In this document: piece by piece, positions 38,507 to 49,827 of the stretch
How the letters are laid out: each line of letters begins with the position of its first letter
How positions within the stretch are numbered: position 1 is the first letter of the stretch
Assembly: GCF_905475395.1 (NCBI RefSeq)
Contig: NC_058337.1
Coordinates: 88,034,368 to 88,098,367, forward strand
Reading direction: 5' to 3'
Source: Chrysoperla carnea
Taxonomy: Eukaryota > Arthropoda > Insecta > Neuroptera > Chrysopidae
Length of the DNA: 64,000 nt
Notes under the pieces: model-generated
What the model saw: the letters and a program-made list of their open reading frames with translations, nothing else
What the model was told of the DNA's origin: nothing
Databases searched by the model: none
Position numbers and translations under genes: made by a program

Positions 38507-39168
38507 TTTTATTACTTAAGGCGATAATAAATGGAGATATTTCCATGATCGGCACCAAAGACTATAGGATAGACAAGAAGCAGAAGTATAATTATAAGTG
38601 ACATCTGGAGTCTGAGGCGATCAACTATTAAGTTTGTCGGCCTTTGCGGGTATGGCTATTAAGTTTAACTACTTTGCGGGGGTGACTATTAACTATTAAG
38701 TTTGAAAGCCTGACTCGGTAGAGGCGCTGAAACTCGTATACTACGATTTTACATTAGCTCATATGGGCTGCTTCTCCTCTATCCTATGCTCTTTGATCGG
38801 CACTCGCAACAAATAATTTTAATACATATCTTTTAGAAAATATATGTTTTTCTTAATTAAAACAAAAAAGCATAGAATAACTATTTGCTAAGCAAAACAC
38901 AGAAGAATAGATAAATTAACTGTTAGCATATAACACTATTGATACAATATAATACTTAAAAATATTTCTAGTCAGCGCCGGTTACAGAGGAATTATTATA
39001 AATAAATTCAATTTTACTTACTTGTATCCGTTCTTATTTAGAAGTAATCGTAATATATCGTTTTGTTTGTGTTACGCTGGGTATTAATGAATTATATAAT
39101 CGATGTGGTCCTAAAACTATGATTCAAATAAATAAATACAATTACAACAAAGTTAAGATTCTAGAATA

Positions 39169-39174
39169 TTTATT
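39169..39174 (-). terminator. candidate BORCS6 poly(A) signal
   Basis: An AATAAA hexamer on the minus strand lies about 210 nt after the BORCS6 stop, a normal 3' UTR length for an insect gene. Others could be used, since such hexamers are frequent in AT-rich DNA. Confidence 0.35.
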
Positions 39175-39384
39175 ATTTCTAGAATACAAGCAAATAAATA
39201 TCAACAAGAATTCAAGTAACAAAAATAAACAATAATACATTAATTACAGATATGTTATAATTGGAGAGGTTATGTTACATAACCTCTATTACATTTTTTA
39301 AGAATAAAATACGCTGATTTTTTTTAAACTGCAAATATTATTTACACTTTTTAATAGAAATTCAGATAATTGAAGTTGTATTAT

Positions 39385-39430
39385 TTAAAGATTACTTTCG
39401 AATAAGTCCACAAGTCGTTTTATCTCTTTT
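39385..39430 (-). CDS. BORCS6: BORCS6 exon 6: C-terminal microexon-sized coding end
   Basis: This 46-nt coding end is too short for simple frame scans. The acceptor CTACAACAG joins in phase 2, turning AT|A into Ile and giving HAERIKEIKRLVDLFESNL, then a TAA stop at 39385-39387. The IKRLVDLFE tail is the expected end of the family's last helix. Without this exon the previous frame would run into a non-family intron sequence. Confidence 0.9.
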
Positions 39431-39510
39431 CTGTTGTAGTTATTAAGAAAAATTATTATCATTACACAGAAATTAAACGATTATATAAAAAAATATTTTG
39501 AAAAGGATAC

Positions 39511-39671
39511 ATTCTCTCCGCATGATATTGAACATTTTTCATAGTATGAGATACTTCTTCAGCTTTTGCTATAATAGTGTACATTCCTTTTATATTTAAG
39601 TCCATTGCATCAGACATTTTTGAAACCGCATCTTTATAAATGTCAACATTATCGGCAGTTATCGAAGACAT
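39511..39671 (-). CDS. BORCS6: BORCS6 exon 5: conserved helical core
   Basis: This 161-nt exon follows TTTTTATTAG and encodes MSSITADNVDIYKDAVSKM, then SDAMDLNIKGMYTIIAKAEE and a third segment ending YHAER. It leaves in phase 2 at AGAAT|GTATCC. The pattern of a short turn, DNV-YKDAV, and a K(G/S)MY-(I/L)-AK(A)EE helix is the most conserved stretch of the BORCS6 family and clinches the identification. Confidence 0.94.
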
Positions 39672-40251
39672 CTAATAAAAAATACAAATGGTAAGTGCTA
39701 AAATGGTCATCATAGGAGCCGTTACGAACGAAGTAGGGCACGCGCCCCTTTAATAATCAGTTAATAATCCACTTTTAAATAAATAGAATCAAAAGTTGAA
39801 GAAAATAGTCCAACAATTGTACCCAATTTTTCGGTGCCTCCTCAATAATTTTATTCTAGCGATGCCTATGTTGGTCACCTTTTTTTAATGTTAAAATTTT
39901 TATTAACCAGGCCAATAAATAATAGGTGTTTTTAGTTTATCCATGATTCGGTCTAATGGACACTAGAACTGGCTTTAATTATAAAGTTGTAGTCCGCCCA
40001 AATCTGACTTTGATAGTTTTTAATAAAATGTAGTAAATACTAGGCTATTCTTTCGTACATGGCTTCATTATGACAAGCCTGAACGTTTTTAATTTGGGGA
40101 ATTTTCATAAAATAGGCGATTTAATACATAACGAGAAGCTGTGAACATGCAATTTTTTTGTTACCTTATCTAATAAGACGATAATATAATTTAATTTGGC
40201 AGGTTGCTTAATTAAAATTACTGCGTATAAATTGTTATACATTATTCTTAC

Positions 40252-40433
40252 CGAATGAAGTATACCACCTAGATTTTCTGTTAGATTATCAATAGATGTT
40301 GCCATACGTTGTGCTTCACATTCTAAATCCGCTAGAATATTTACATCAATCTGTGTAAATTGTGGTACTAATATTTGTCGATATAAATTATTCGGTGTAC
40401 CACTACGTGATGTTCCAGGAAAATTCGTATAAT
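40252..40433 (-). CDS. BORCS6: BORCS6 exon 4: start of conserved helical domain
   Basis: This 182-nt exon completes the split Asp codon and encodes YTNFPGTSRSGTPNNLYRQ, then VPQFTQIDVNILADLECEAQ and MATSIDNLTENLGGILHS. It ends in phase 0 at TTCG|GTAAGA. The last third is the family hallmark: an amphipathic helix corresponding to the human BORCS6 region beginning DLEAEAQ and used for BORC assembly. The Ser/Gly/Thr-rich stretch before it is likely a flexible linker. Confidence 0.92.
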
Positions 40434-43242
40434 CTAAAACATTTGATATAATTACAAATTATATTTATTATATTTTTATTTTTTATTTTTTTAATTATAA
40501 AAATTACTATTTTTTTAATTATAAAAATTACATTTATTTGAATTTTACAAATATGGGTTTAATTTTTTTTAATATTATTTATTACCTTTTCCTAATTCTT
40601 TTAATTCTATATCCATGATTTTCAAATTAATTTTATTTTACTATTCATAGATACATTAATAAATAAAACTAATTTGTTTTTGTTTATAAAATCAAGCCTA
40701 TTAAGCAATTTTAATGTAACCTTACAAGTCAAAACTGTTGATAACAGACAATTAGCTACTATTTTATTACTTCGTAAAAATAAAAATAGGCAATTATAGT
40801 GCAGTGTTTCGAAGTTTAAAGTCACGAAAACCTCAGAAATTAGTAGCCATTGTCTAGGGATTACCATGATTCTTTTTAGTTGAGTTTTGTAAAAAGTATG
40901 AATTGTTTGTATTATGCTTTATTATGCCTCAATCTGTATTAAGTATGCCTTTAATTTCAAAAAAAAAAGCGAATGCTACCCCCGATCTTTTAGCGAGTCC
41001 GAAAAATTGGTTAAAACTTCAAATCGATGTTTTTCCCAAGAGAACATTCTTGAAAATTATCAAACTAGGCTAGAATTCTTTTTAAAGAATCCCAACCGAA
41101 AAATTGAAAAGAAAAATTTCAAATTTTGTATTTTAGAACATTGAATATTTACCATAAACATTGAATTCAGAGAAAAAAAAATGAGATGAAAACATAAAGT
41201 CGATTTTATTTTTTCAAACTTTAAGTATACTACAAGAATGTTAATTTTACCAATACATATCTAGAAATTCTAAAAATTAAATTGTTTTTTTCATTAAGGT
41301 TACATTATATTTAAAAAAAAATCAAATTTACTAATATTAACTGAGAAATTTCAAAAACTTTGTTGACCTCCTTTGTATAGATTTAGATTTTCCACATTAA
41401 CGAACTTTCGAATACCAAAAGCAATATAAATATTAAATTTTTTTTCTATGGGACTAAATTTTCAGTAATAATAACTTAAATCCCACCTAAATTCAGCATT
41501 TTTATTGAGCCATTTGAAAGTATATACTGCTTTATAAACAAAAAGTATCAAAACTCATTGTGTCCTAAAAATATGCTAAAGTTGTTAATTCGTGCATAAA
41601 CATTTTTGGCTTCGCTCGCGTTATAAATACTTATAACCACTAAACGATTCTATTATATTATTATTCTCAGTTTTCATACAATGATTTCATCATTTATGTA
41701 ATAATATTGCCTATATTTATAAATAAATAATATCATTATTAAAAAATAGAGGTAATTATTATTACATTAATGATTAATATTGATAAATCTTGTGTGAAAA
41801 TACAAATTAATAATATAATAAAACGATTTATAGGGACGTTGTATCCGTTTCTGCATGCAATGAATAGTGGAATACCAGCTAAGTAATGCTCGTTTACTTA
41901 CTATTATCAATATCTATATTTTCAAATGATTTTATCACTTCATTTATGTATTCATCGTCCATTTTAAAACCAAAATTTTAGGATAAATCAATAATAAAGG
42001 TTATGCTTTTGATTTCAGAGGTAATGTAAAAAAATTTTCAAATTAATTTTAAGTTTAACTCCTTATCATGTAGATATTCACGGTTCTTACTGGGTGACAG
42101 TTTAAGAAAAAAATGAACAATTTTATTAATTAAAAATGCGTTTATTAGAAACATCATTTTGCCGTGCGATAACCGGAGGATTATAATAAAACTACGATAG
42201 CAGATTTAAATTTGGTTTCAGCAGATGTTGAATAAATAGCTGGAGATTAAGAAACCATAGTAATTTTAAACAAAACTGTTCAAATGTATGAATGAACTTT
42301 CTTGTCATTCTTGGGCATTCTTGGCTTTGAAAATTCACTACTGGAATTGTCAACAGAGTGAGAACCACGTCTCAAAGTAGATTGACAATGATAGTAAATG
42401 TCGAGGCCTGGTCATAATACGCATGTCTTAATATACAACATAATATCCTGGCGCGTATTTAAGATAAGATTATACCACTTTAAAATAAAATTAAAACAGT
42501 ATATTTTGTAAAAATTACCATTAAAAAAAATTTTTTTAATAGAATTAACACAAAATTATCTAACAACATTACTCGTTTGAACGTTAAAACAAAATAAAAT
42601 TTTATTTATTTATTTTAAGCACATGTGAATTTGAAATATAAACATATCATTGAAGCAGCTGATTCCGGTTATACGATCATGCGCATTGAATACCAGGCCT
42701 CCAAAATGGCGTTTCTCCGTCAGCTGTTTGAATATTGTATTTTCATCTTTGTTAATCTACTCTGTGACGCCAAAATATATATACTTGGTATACACTGGGC
42801 TTATCTATTTAAAATATATGATCTAAGATTCTTGGGATAGTCTGGTTATTCCACAGATCCCTGCTGCTTTTTTTTTTTAAATTTAAGCCTGTTTATGACT
42901 ATATTTCTTTATCTAATCAGTGATTTTGTGTACAAACGTTCCTTTTTTTAATTTGTCCAATGATTAGAATAGTGTGCACTTTAAAATTGATCTATTTTTG
43001 ATTTTCTGTATAAAGACAATAATTAGGCATAATGCATAGAGGCGACTAGATTCTATGAACCATTTTCAAGTTAAATAAACGTGAATGAAACTATTGACTT
43101 ATCATCACATTCGCCATGTGTATTTGAATTCTGATTTTGGAGATTTAATTGTTAGAAAAAAAAACTTTGCATCAAGTGGCAGATCAAATAAAAGCCCTCA
43201 TTATGATGTTTAATAAAGTATAGTGAATAATTCAGAACTTAC
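40434..43242 (-). other. BORCS6 intron 3, 2.8 kb
   Basis: AT-rich. A short GGCTTCGCTCGCG word at about 41610 looks like a repeat relic. The frames at 40622-40867, 40914-41144 and 42625-42840 lack any recognised domain. Confidence 0.5.
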
Positions 43243-43353
43243 CACTCTTTTTCGTAATGGGACTTGATAATTTAATCTTATACTCTAAATCTTCTGCAAT
43301 GAAGTATGTCATATTACCATCCACATGTATTGTTCCATGTAAATCAGGACAAC
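43243..43353 (-). CDS. BORCS6: BORCS6 exon 3
   Basis: This 111-nt exon enters in phase 1 after TTTATATAG and leaves in phase 1 at AGTG|GTAAGT. It encodes CPDLHGTIHVDGNMTYFIAE, then DLEYKIKLSSPITKKS. The segment looks folded, alternating hydrophobic and polar residues. Both split codons are consistent: glycine with exon 2 and aspartate with exon 4, which strongly supports the exon chain. Confidence 0.87.
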
Positions 43354-44857
43354 CTATATAAATAAAATGTTATCGATTAGGTCATAACCCCGGGAATAGA
43401 TAAATTTTTTATTTCAATGGCATTAAAATATTATTTCTTCAATTAGTTTCACTGTTTGTTTTAGAAAACTTTGATCACACGCATAATGTTCAAAATTTAG
43501 ACCAAATAAGATAAGCGACACACACCTAGTGATAACCGATCTAAAACTGCACAATATGCATAATTAATGACACACAAAACATGTTCGGTGCTGCATAACT
43601 TTTAGAACGGGTGAGTATTACTTAAAATTTAGATGTTAACAAAATATATTATTTCATTATTCAACGTAGAAAAAGCATTTCTATAAACTGTGAATTCCAA
43701 TTGTAAAATTGGAAAAGACATTACTTCCTTATTTTCTAAAAATAATATAGGATTTAATAATTTTTGTACTGTGTTTTGATATTACGGAACCCGTTAATTT
43801 ACTACTAATTTACATCAATATTCACTAAGTAAATATCTGAATACTGCCGACTTTCGACAACTAAAACTTCAAATATATCTTTTTATTTAACTTTTGTTGT
43901 GGAAGTTTGACAAATTAGAATTATTTTATGACATTTGGTTCTTTACAAAAAAAATCCCCTTCATTTTATGTTATTTGCCCTCGTTGTTACGCCTATTCTA
44001 CAAGCCTATCTCCATAACTTGAAATTAACAGATCCCTACGAAATACAAATATTATACAACTTATTTGAAGTCATCGTTCGAATTGTTTGCATTTACCTAG
44101 AAAATTGGAGTTATCGAATATAATATTCAGGGTAATATAATATACATCGTGAATTCAACAATATAATTACTGAGCGTCTCGAAAGGACAGTACAAAAACG
44201 GTATATAAGGGATAAAAAGTTATAAATCTGACCCATATCGAGGTAGGTTTTTCAATAATTATTGTTTTTAATTTTGATAATTTCTTGATTGTTATTAGTT
44301 AAATTGAAATTTTTATAATAAACAAAGAGTAAATAGATGTGCCCCTAAATACAAGCAGTTATTCGGGTCATTAAGGCTTGTATCTAGGAACACAGGCCTA
44401 ACATTTACTACATTTTTTCTCGAAGTTAAAGCGTTTCGATACCAAAATGATAGTGTTACCAAAAATCTGAATTTTTGTTGCCCATTAATGAGTATTTAAT
44501 ACGTCTTCTGTGTTAATTTCAAGTCAATTCTCTGTATGTTTTAAGAAAAATTAATTATTAAAAATAGTTCTTTTAAAATGGTGGTATATGGAGAAGTCGT
44601 AATAAATGTTGGTTTTTAGTCAATAAAAACTTTTATTCCTCAAGTTTTAAGCTTCTTATAATCATATTAAAATTAAGAACTTTCTCAGTCTCATTATTGA
44701 ATAATTTAAATAAAATTGTCACATGCCTTCAATATAAATAGCTAGAAATTTTCATTTATAAACTTTTGAGATACATACAACTTTCAGTCTAACCTATCTA
44801 TTTTAATTTCAGTATTTTCGGATATAGAAACCTTATCAAAATAAAAATAAAAATTAC
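43354..44857 (-). other. BORCS6 intron 2, 1.5 kb
   Basis: AT-rich, no exon or element recognised. A small AATACAAGC/GCTTGTAT inverted pair lies at about 44347-44393. Confidence 0.5.
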
Positions 44858-45173
44858 CTATATTTTTGGATGCAATACTTTTTCCTTGGGCCTTATCGTA
44901 CTGTAAACTATCGGGTCGATGTTTAATATGATCAGGTAAATCAGGAACTTGAATTGGAGAATCAATTTGATCTAAGCCAAACGAAACAGCAGTGCCACAC
45001 TCAGAAACAGGACTTCCACTCGAATTAAATGATATTTCACTGTACGAAGCAGTCATTTGTTGCGACATTTCATCAATTTCCTGTTCACATTCTAAATCAT
45101 GCAATTCTTTTGTTCGTGCTATGTCCGCATTGGAATTTAAGAGTTTGGGCTGAGGTAATGGTCTAGGTGGTCT
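44858..45173 (-). CDS. BORCS6: BORCS6 exon 2: disordered acidic/Ser-rich region
   Basis: This 316-nt exon is separated from exon 1 by a 66-nt intron, a typical insect minimal intron (acceptor TTGTATAG). It encodes RPPRPLPQPKLL, a Glu-rich stretch around ELHDLECEQEIDEMSQQ, a Ser-rich segment, and DLPDHIKHRPDSL, ending in ASKNI with one base left over (G|GTAATT). Predicted mostly disordered with a short acidic helix. The reading frame is confirmed by the phase-1 join with exon 3. Confidence 0.88.
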
Positions 45174-45239
45174 CTATACAAGTAAATACAAAATATTTTT
45201 GTACACATATTATATTATAAAAATGACATTACTACTTAC

Positions 45240-45320
45240 AGCTGGTAAAGGAGGTGAAAAAATTGGGGGTGGATCTGTAGGTGGTTTACTTGGAGAATTA
45301 TCAGTACTCTCAGAAGCCAT
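45240..45320 (-). CDS. BORCS6: BORCS6 exon 1: start codon and proline-rich N-terminus
   Basis: The gene runs on the minus strand and starts at the ATG at 45320-45318 (AATTATGGCTTC). This 27-codon exon encodes MASESTDNSPSKPPTDPPP and ends PLPA|GTAAGT in phase 0. The six joined exons total 897 nt, giving 298 residues plus stop. The product is the BORCS6/lyspersin (C17orf59, DUF2365 family) subunit of BORC. BORC sits on the cytosolic face of lysosomes and recruits Arl8, coupling lysosomes to kinesins for outward transport. Human BORCS6 also has a disordered Pro/Ser-rich N-terminal half, which fits this exon. Confidence 0.88.
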
Positions 45321-46017
45321 AATTATAAATATGTTAAAAATGTCAATGTACTGTTGAACATAAACAATTTTATTGACATTTGAAATGTCAACTTGATGTA
45401 TAGATTAAGTACATAGATATTATTCTTTGATAATTTTTTTTAAAAAGAGGCGGTCAAATTAAATTATCATAATTAAGTAAGTTAAAATAATTATCCTAGA
45501 ATCCATTGGATAATATCTTAGTAACTCATTTACTTATTTTAAAACAAATTTTACAAAATTTGACGTGAATATAACAATGTGATTCATAATTTAATAATAA
45601 TGAAAAATCATAAAAAAATAATTTAATCACAAAAATCATAAAAAAATAAGTACAAAATCATAAAAATATTGGGAAAACACAATTCAAATTGGAATTTTTG
45701 CAACATAATAGCAAAAATTAGAGAATAGAACCTTAGGTACGTTAAATAACAGTTCTTGTATTTTTATTTAATTTGAAAAATATCTACCTAATGAATTGCC
45801 TAAAAAAGCATCATATTAATTCAAGACATATAGGTCATAAAATTGATTTTTCACGTGGAAAAAATCATATACGGTGCAGTTAAATTCATACTTCACATTT
45901 TATTTTTTGTTATTATTTTTCAAGTTAAATAAATGCAAATTGGTGTGAGGTAATTGGCGCTGCAATCGACCTTCAGCTGATTCGAAATGTAAAAACAAAA
46001 CATTAAAACAGCTGTTC
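45321..46017. promoter_or_regulatory. putative bidirectional promoter interval
   Basis: Roughly 700 bp separate the BORCS6 ATG (minus strand) and the candidate plus-strand initiator. The left part is very AT-rich with repeated AATCATAAAAA-like runs at 45600-45665. Two CAGCTG E-box-like motifs lie near 45974 and 46009. No TATA box is convincing. Role inferred from position only. Confidence 0.3.
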
Positions 46018-46197
46018 AGTGAATACACAGTGGTTGTGTGTAGCGCGCGTAATGGAACAATTGATAATAGATTGTTTAAACAAATAAGTGTATATGAATT
46101 GAAAAATTTATTTTAATTAGTTAATGGTTTTTGTTCTTTATTTAATCTACAATTATTGATTGAATTCATCAGAACGAATTTTATAGTAAATCAAAGG
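46018..46197 (+). other. probable non-coding first exon of a divergent gene
   Basis: A TCAGT initiator-like motif at 46016-46020 is followed by a locally GC-richer stretch (GTTGTGTGTAGCGCGCG), then by AT-rich sequence ending in a strong donor, TCAAAG|GTAAGTTT, at 46197/46198. No useful open frame crosses it, so it would be 5' UTR. The location, about 700 bp upstream of the BORCS6 start on the other strand, fits a divergent gene pair. No coding exon to which it would splice was recognised between 46.2 and 64 kb, so its gene may continue beyond the window. Confidence 0.4.
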
Positions 46198-48589
46198 TAA
46201 GTTTTATTTTATTTTTATATTAATTAATTTTTTTTAATTATTTATTTTTAATAATTAATTTTTAATTTGTATACAAACGCTTCATATATTAATTGATAAT
46301 TTGCATAATTTTATTTGTTTTATTTAATATATTACGTATTACTTAATAAAAAATGCCTTTGTTTTGCGTTCTATAAAATGTAATCGTGTATAATCGTATG
46401 TTTTCGGCTTGTGTTGAAACAATGGAATGTGAATTGATTCTTTTCCATTTCATAATATATTTTGCTTATAACAATACGAATTTTTTTTATCCCAGGTTTA
46501 TCCCATATTTTTGATTAATTAAATTATTCATATTGTTACCTTTACAAATATAAGTTATATTTATATATTCCATGTATTTAAGGATTCATATATACAAAAT
46601 ACAATTATCCTTAAATACTTTTTTCATTATTTCTAAGCTTTTTACTAATTTTTGATAGTAAAAGTTTAATTATTTTTATATTAAATAAATGACCATGAAC
46701 TTTTATTAAAAAAACCACAGGCTTGGCGAATTAATTTTTTTTATTAGAATATCTAATTGAATAGAAATCATTGTTATATAAATTGCGCGCTATATTGTGA
46801 TTTATAAAATTAATTAAGCTCACTCAACAATCTCTGTTAGATTACAAATAGCACATTACATAAGCATGAAATTTATTGATGATTGATCTAATGATGATTG
46901 AAAAATTTCCAATAATTTTATTGTTGTAGTAAGGTTATTTGATATAAGTGCATATAATAAATTATACTAATGTGAGCAATTTATTGAATCGTTAGAACAA
47001 GTGAAAATAAACAATTGACTGAGTGAATTGTTGAATTACCTATATAGTCATTGTTTTCGAAAGATTTTCGAGAAATTTTGTTTTTCGTTTTTAAAATTTT
47101 TTTGATAAAGCTAACTATAGTTGAAGCTTCCTACATATTTTCAACTCTATATCTTTTATAGTTTTGGATAAAAGGGATATAGTAAAAGTTTCTTTTCATT
47201 TGCTCTCCCTCGCTGCTTAAATTAACAATAAGGCAAACAAAATTTGTTTATTTTTTATCAGGAATATTTTTTACATTTAAACTTTTATTGTATCTCTTAC
47301 AACGTAGGCTCCAAGATGGAACCTACGGATCTAACTTGACTTGAATTTACTAAACAGATCGGCTGTTTTTGCCTTATTTCTATCGGTTAGACATGCTAAA
47401 TATGGAAATTTTGAACCGTTGTTTTCAATTTTTGAACAAATATACTTTTTATGGAAGCTGTGGAGTCTTTATGGATTATGACAATAATTGGATCTATATA
47501 GTATACTCATATCTTAAACTTGAAGAGGGAAAGGACCAAATTTCGAGACGTCATTAAAAATATCGTAAAATATCGCCCTACTACACTATTATTAAATTTT
47601 TTGATACGTTTTTGAACATATTTTAATTTGTTTTTGTCCCAGAGCTTCAAAAAATGACGGAAAAATCAAAATTCCGTTCTCTAATTTCAAAGTGGCGAAC
47701 AAAGATTGCGACTGAACGGACCATTTTATTTTAAAAAGTGATTGCATTTTGTTTCGGACTGTTTGTTAAAACACTAATACGATAAAATGAATAACAAATA
47801 TCTTGTAGCTTTGTCCAACTTATTACTGACTGTCCGAAACAATTATGAATCGTAAATGAAATGAAAAAGTCTATTAAAATATTTTTTTAGCTGTAATATC
47901 TCCAAGTAGGCACAAAAGTACACTAAATTTAATAATTATTTTAAAATTGAACTTTTCTTTAGCTTATGAATCGAATAGTATAAAATAACTATTCAATTCC
48001 GGTAGATCAATTGATTGTTGGAAAACAGTTAATCATAATCCTATTTTAACTAGTACAGTAGATCCGGTAAAAATGTTTTTTTTTTATGGAAAAAATATAT
48101 ATATAAAAAAATGTGCGTATTTAGGGAAAGGAAAGTTTTGTTAATCGGATTTTAAAATGTATTTCAAATGGTTTAGTCGAATAAATTATTGACTGAAGGC
48201 CAAGCAAGCTATAAACACAGTACCGCGACCGGTTAAAACTAGCTAATATAATCTTTGTAAATATTATTAATAATATTATTCACGTGTTAATGTTTACAAA
48301 AGCTATATGTGATTAGAAAATCATTCTAATTCGACAATCATAATATCAATAATTTTTGTTAATTTCATCAATTTTATTATCAATGTTATTATTTATGAAT
48401 TATTATTGTCTCAGGTAACTCTTAAGTACTACCATTAATTGTTTAAAATTGAATTATAGATAAAATGGCGAAGTATAGTGTTTGTGTGGTATCTATGTCT
48501 ATTTCTAGGAATCCGTAGAATATTTCTTTCTTCGATTAAATATATATCTATAAATATATAGGAGACTTTCTATAGATATAGATAGTCAC
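46198..48589 (+). other. presumed intron or intergenic DNA
   Basis: Contains the repeat copy at 46997-47320 and a CGTAGG/CCTACG hairpin at about 47302-47328. No exon recognised. Confidence 0.4.
46997..47320 (+). mobile_element. third copy of the AACAAGTGAAAAC repeat family
   Basis: It starts AACAAGTGAAAATAAACAAT, TGACTGAGTGAATTGTTGAA. At about 47230-47290 it carries GGAATATTTTTTACATTTAA then ACTTTTATTGT, matching the internal stretch of copy A (about 20328-20352) that copy B lacks. The tail is missing or diverged. Confidence 0.6.
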
Positions 48590-49003
48590 TCATCACGATA
48601 TCTCTGGAACTATAAGACCTAGAGACTTGAAATTTGGCAGGAATATTCCTTTTGCCAAGTAGAGGTCAGCTAAGAACGGATTTTACGAAATTCCGCCCAC
48701 AAGGGGGTTGCGGGGGTGTTCATGAATAAAAAATTCATATTTTTCAATTATGGCTTTTAATAGTTCAAAACTTGGTCAGAATGTTTTAAATTACATTTAG
48801 AAATTTTTTTAACCTTCGGAGGGTAGAAAGGTGTAGCGAGAAAGTGGGAAGGAAATATCGAATATTTACAAATATACCTAAGTGGGGTATCAAATAAAAG
48901 AGCATGACGTGTACATTACAAAACTGTTATCCAACGCAAGGAAATGTGGAGGGAGGGGTGCAAGTGGGGATGTTGCCCAGCAAAGCGGGTAGTTCCCAGC
49001 TAG
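48590..49003 (+). mobile_element. Helitron-like element, 3' end at 49003
   Basis: The segment includes AAATTTGGCAGGAATATTCC and ACGAAATTCCGCCCACAAGG, GC-rich blocks typical of non-autonomous arthropod repeats. It ends with a small hairpin (CCCAGCAAAGCGGG) about 10 nt before CAGCTAG|T, the Helitron 3' signature, directly followed by an AT microsatellite. No Rep/helicase coding. The left boundary is approximate. Confidence 0.55.
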
Positions 49004-49023
49004 TATATATATATATATTTTTA
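49004..49023. repeat. AT microsatellite between two convergent element ends
   Basis: A (TA)n then T-rich tract of 20 bp is all that separates the two Helitron-like 3' ends. Confidence 0.8.
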
Positions 49024-49200
49024 CTAGCAGTAATCCACCCGCTTCGCTGAACGATCTCACTTATTCCTCCATGCATAACACTTGAAAACGTATGATGTTA
49101 TATAGCTGATAGCCTTCCTAGATAAATGGGCTATCCAACACCAAACAAATTTTTCCAATTCCAACCATTAGTTCCTGAGATAAGCGTGTTCAACCAAAAA
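49024..49200 (-). mobile_element. Helitron-like element in opposite orientation, 3' end at 49024
   Basis: On the minus strand it ends CAGCGAAGCGGGTGGATTAC then TGCTAG|T, homologous to the terminus of the left element. Upstream it holds (plus-strand reading) GATAGCCTTCCTAGATAAAT, GGGCTATCCAACACC and TAGTTCCTGAGATAAGCG, a sequence repeated across many insect genomes. The right boundary is not defined. A retrotransposon 3' end is the alternative class. Confidence 0.5.
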
Positions 49201-49362
49201 AACTCAACTTAATCTTTTTAATATTAGTTAAGATTACCTACTTGACTTGAGTTTTTGATTCAAGAAAGGAACATATTAAGGGATACAATGATGTCCTTAA
49301 CCTGACCACAGCTCTTATTCAAAGTGTTTATTTTCTTTGAGTTGTCTGTGAATGTTTCAGGA

Positions 49363-49467
49363 ATGAATCGATTATTATCGAATAATATAATTGATTTATG
49401 AATCGATTATTATCGAATAATATAATTGATTTATGAATCGATTATTATCGAATAATATAATTGATTT
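49363..49467 (+). repeat. three tandem 35-bp repeats
   Basis: ATGAATCGATTATTATCGAA followed by TAATATAATTGATTT is repeated three times without mismatch (starts 49363, 49398, 49433). Each unit holds the palindromic-like ATCGATTATTATCGAT-type core. A young minisatellite. Confidence 0.9.
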
Positions 49468-49676
49468 AAAATGTATATTATGTAATTTAGAGGAACCTGA
49501 CCGCTGGAGCCTAGAGACGGGAATGATCTTTAACCTGTAAACAGATTCCATTGTGTTACCCTGTCTTAAATACTTATTAACTTTTAATTAAACCTTTGTT
49601 CAGATCACTTTCGATGTCTATTTCTGCTGCCCCTTCCAGTTTTATTAGAAAACTTAATCTCAATATTTTAGAGCTT

Positions 49677-49826
49677 TTATTTTTGTGGGCCAGAAATTAT
49701 CAATGCAAATGGTATATTATGATCTTCTTCATCGCTAAAATCCTTCTTCTTAATACTATCCTGTAATGAATTGGCCGATTCAGGCTGTTTACTTTCACGT
49801 TTCGTTTTCCTATTTAATCTTAGCAT
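49677..49826 (-). CDS. short 49-codon ORF of coding-like composition, unassigned
   Basis: The minus-strand frame runs from ATG at 49826-49824 to TAA at 49679-49677. It encodes MLRLNRKTKRESKQPESANS, then KKKDFSDEEDHNIPFALI and ends ISGPQK. A TGA lies two codons upstream, fixing the start. Unlike neighbouring chance frames, it is rich in Lys, Glu, Asp and Ser and poor in Phe, Ile and Tyr. An AATAAA overlaps the stop. I do not recognise the protein. It could be a small gene, a terminal exon or retrocopy fragment of a larger gene, or chance, since frames of this length are frequent here. Confidence 0.25.
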   Translation of the reverse strand: MLRLNRKTKRESKQPESANSLQDSIKKKDFSDEEDHNIPFALIISGPQK

Positions 49827-49827
49827 T

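Larger units (their letters stand above)
25931..39168. other. intergenic region between sky and BORCS6
   Basis: The two genes converge here. The region holds the repeat elements listed at 28-38.5 kb and a direct-repeat patch with TATTAAGTTT words at 38,620-38,705. No gene was recognised. Confidence 0.55.

Noticed and set aside
44784..45104. 106-codon frame starting at a non-ATG codon and running past the donor at 44858
   Set aside because: It is BORCS6 exon 2 plus intron read-through; the spliced model with exons 1 and 3 replaces it.
49363..49467. Regular short repeats, considered as a CRISPR-like array
   Set aside because: Eukaryotic context, no spacers between units, only three adjacent copies; it is a minisatellite.
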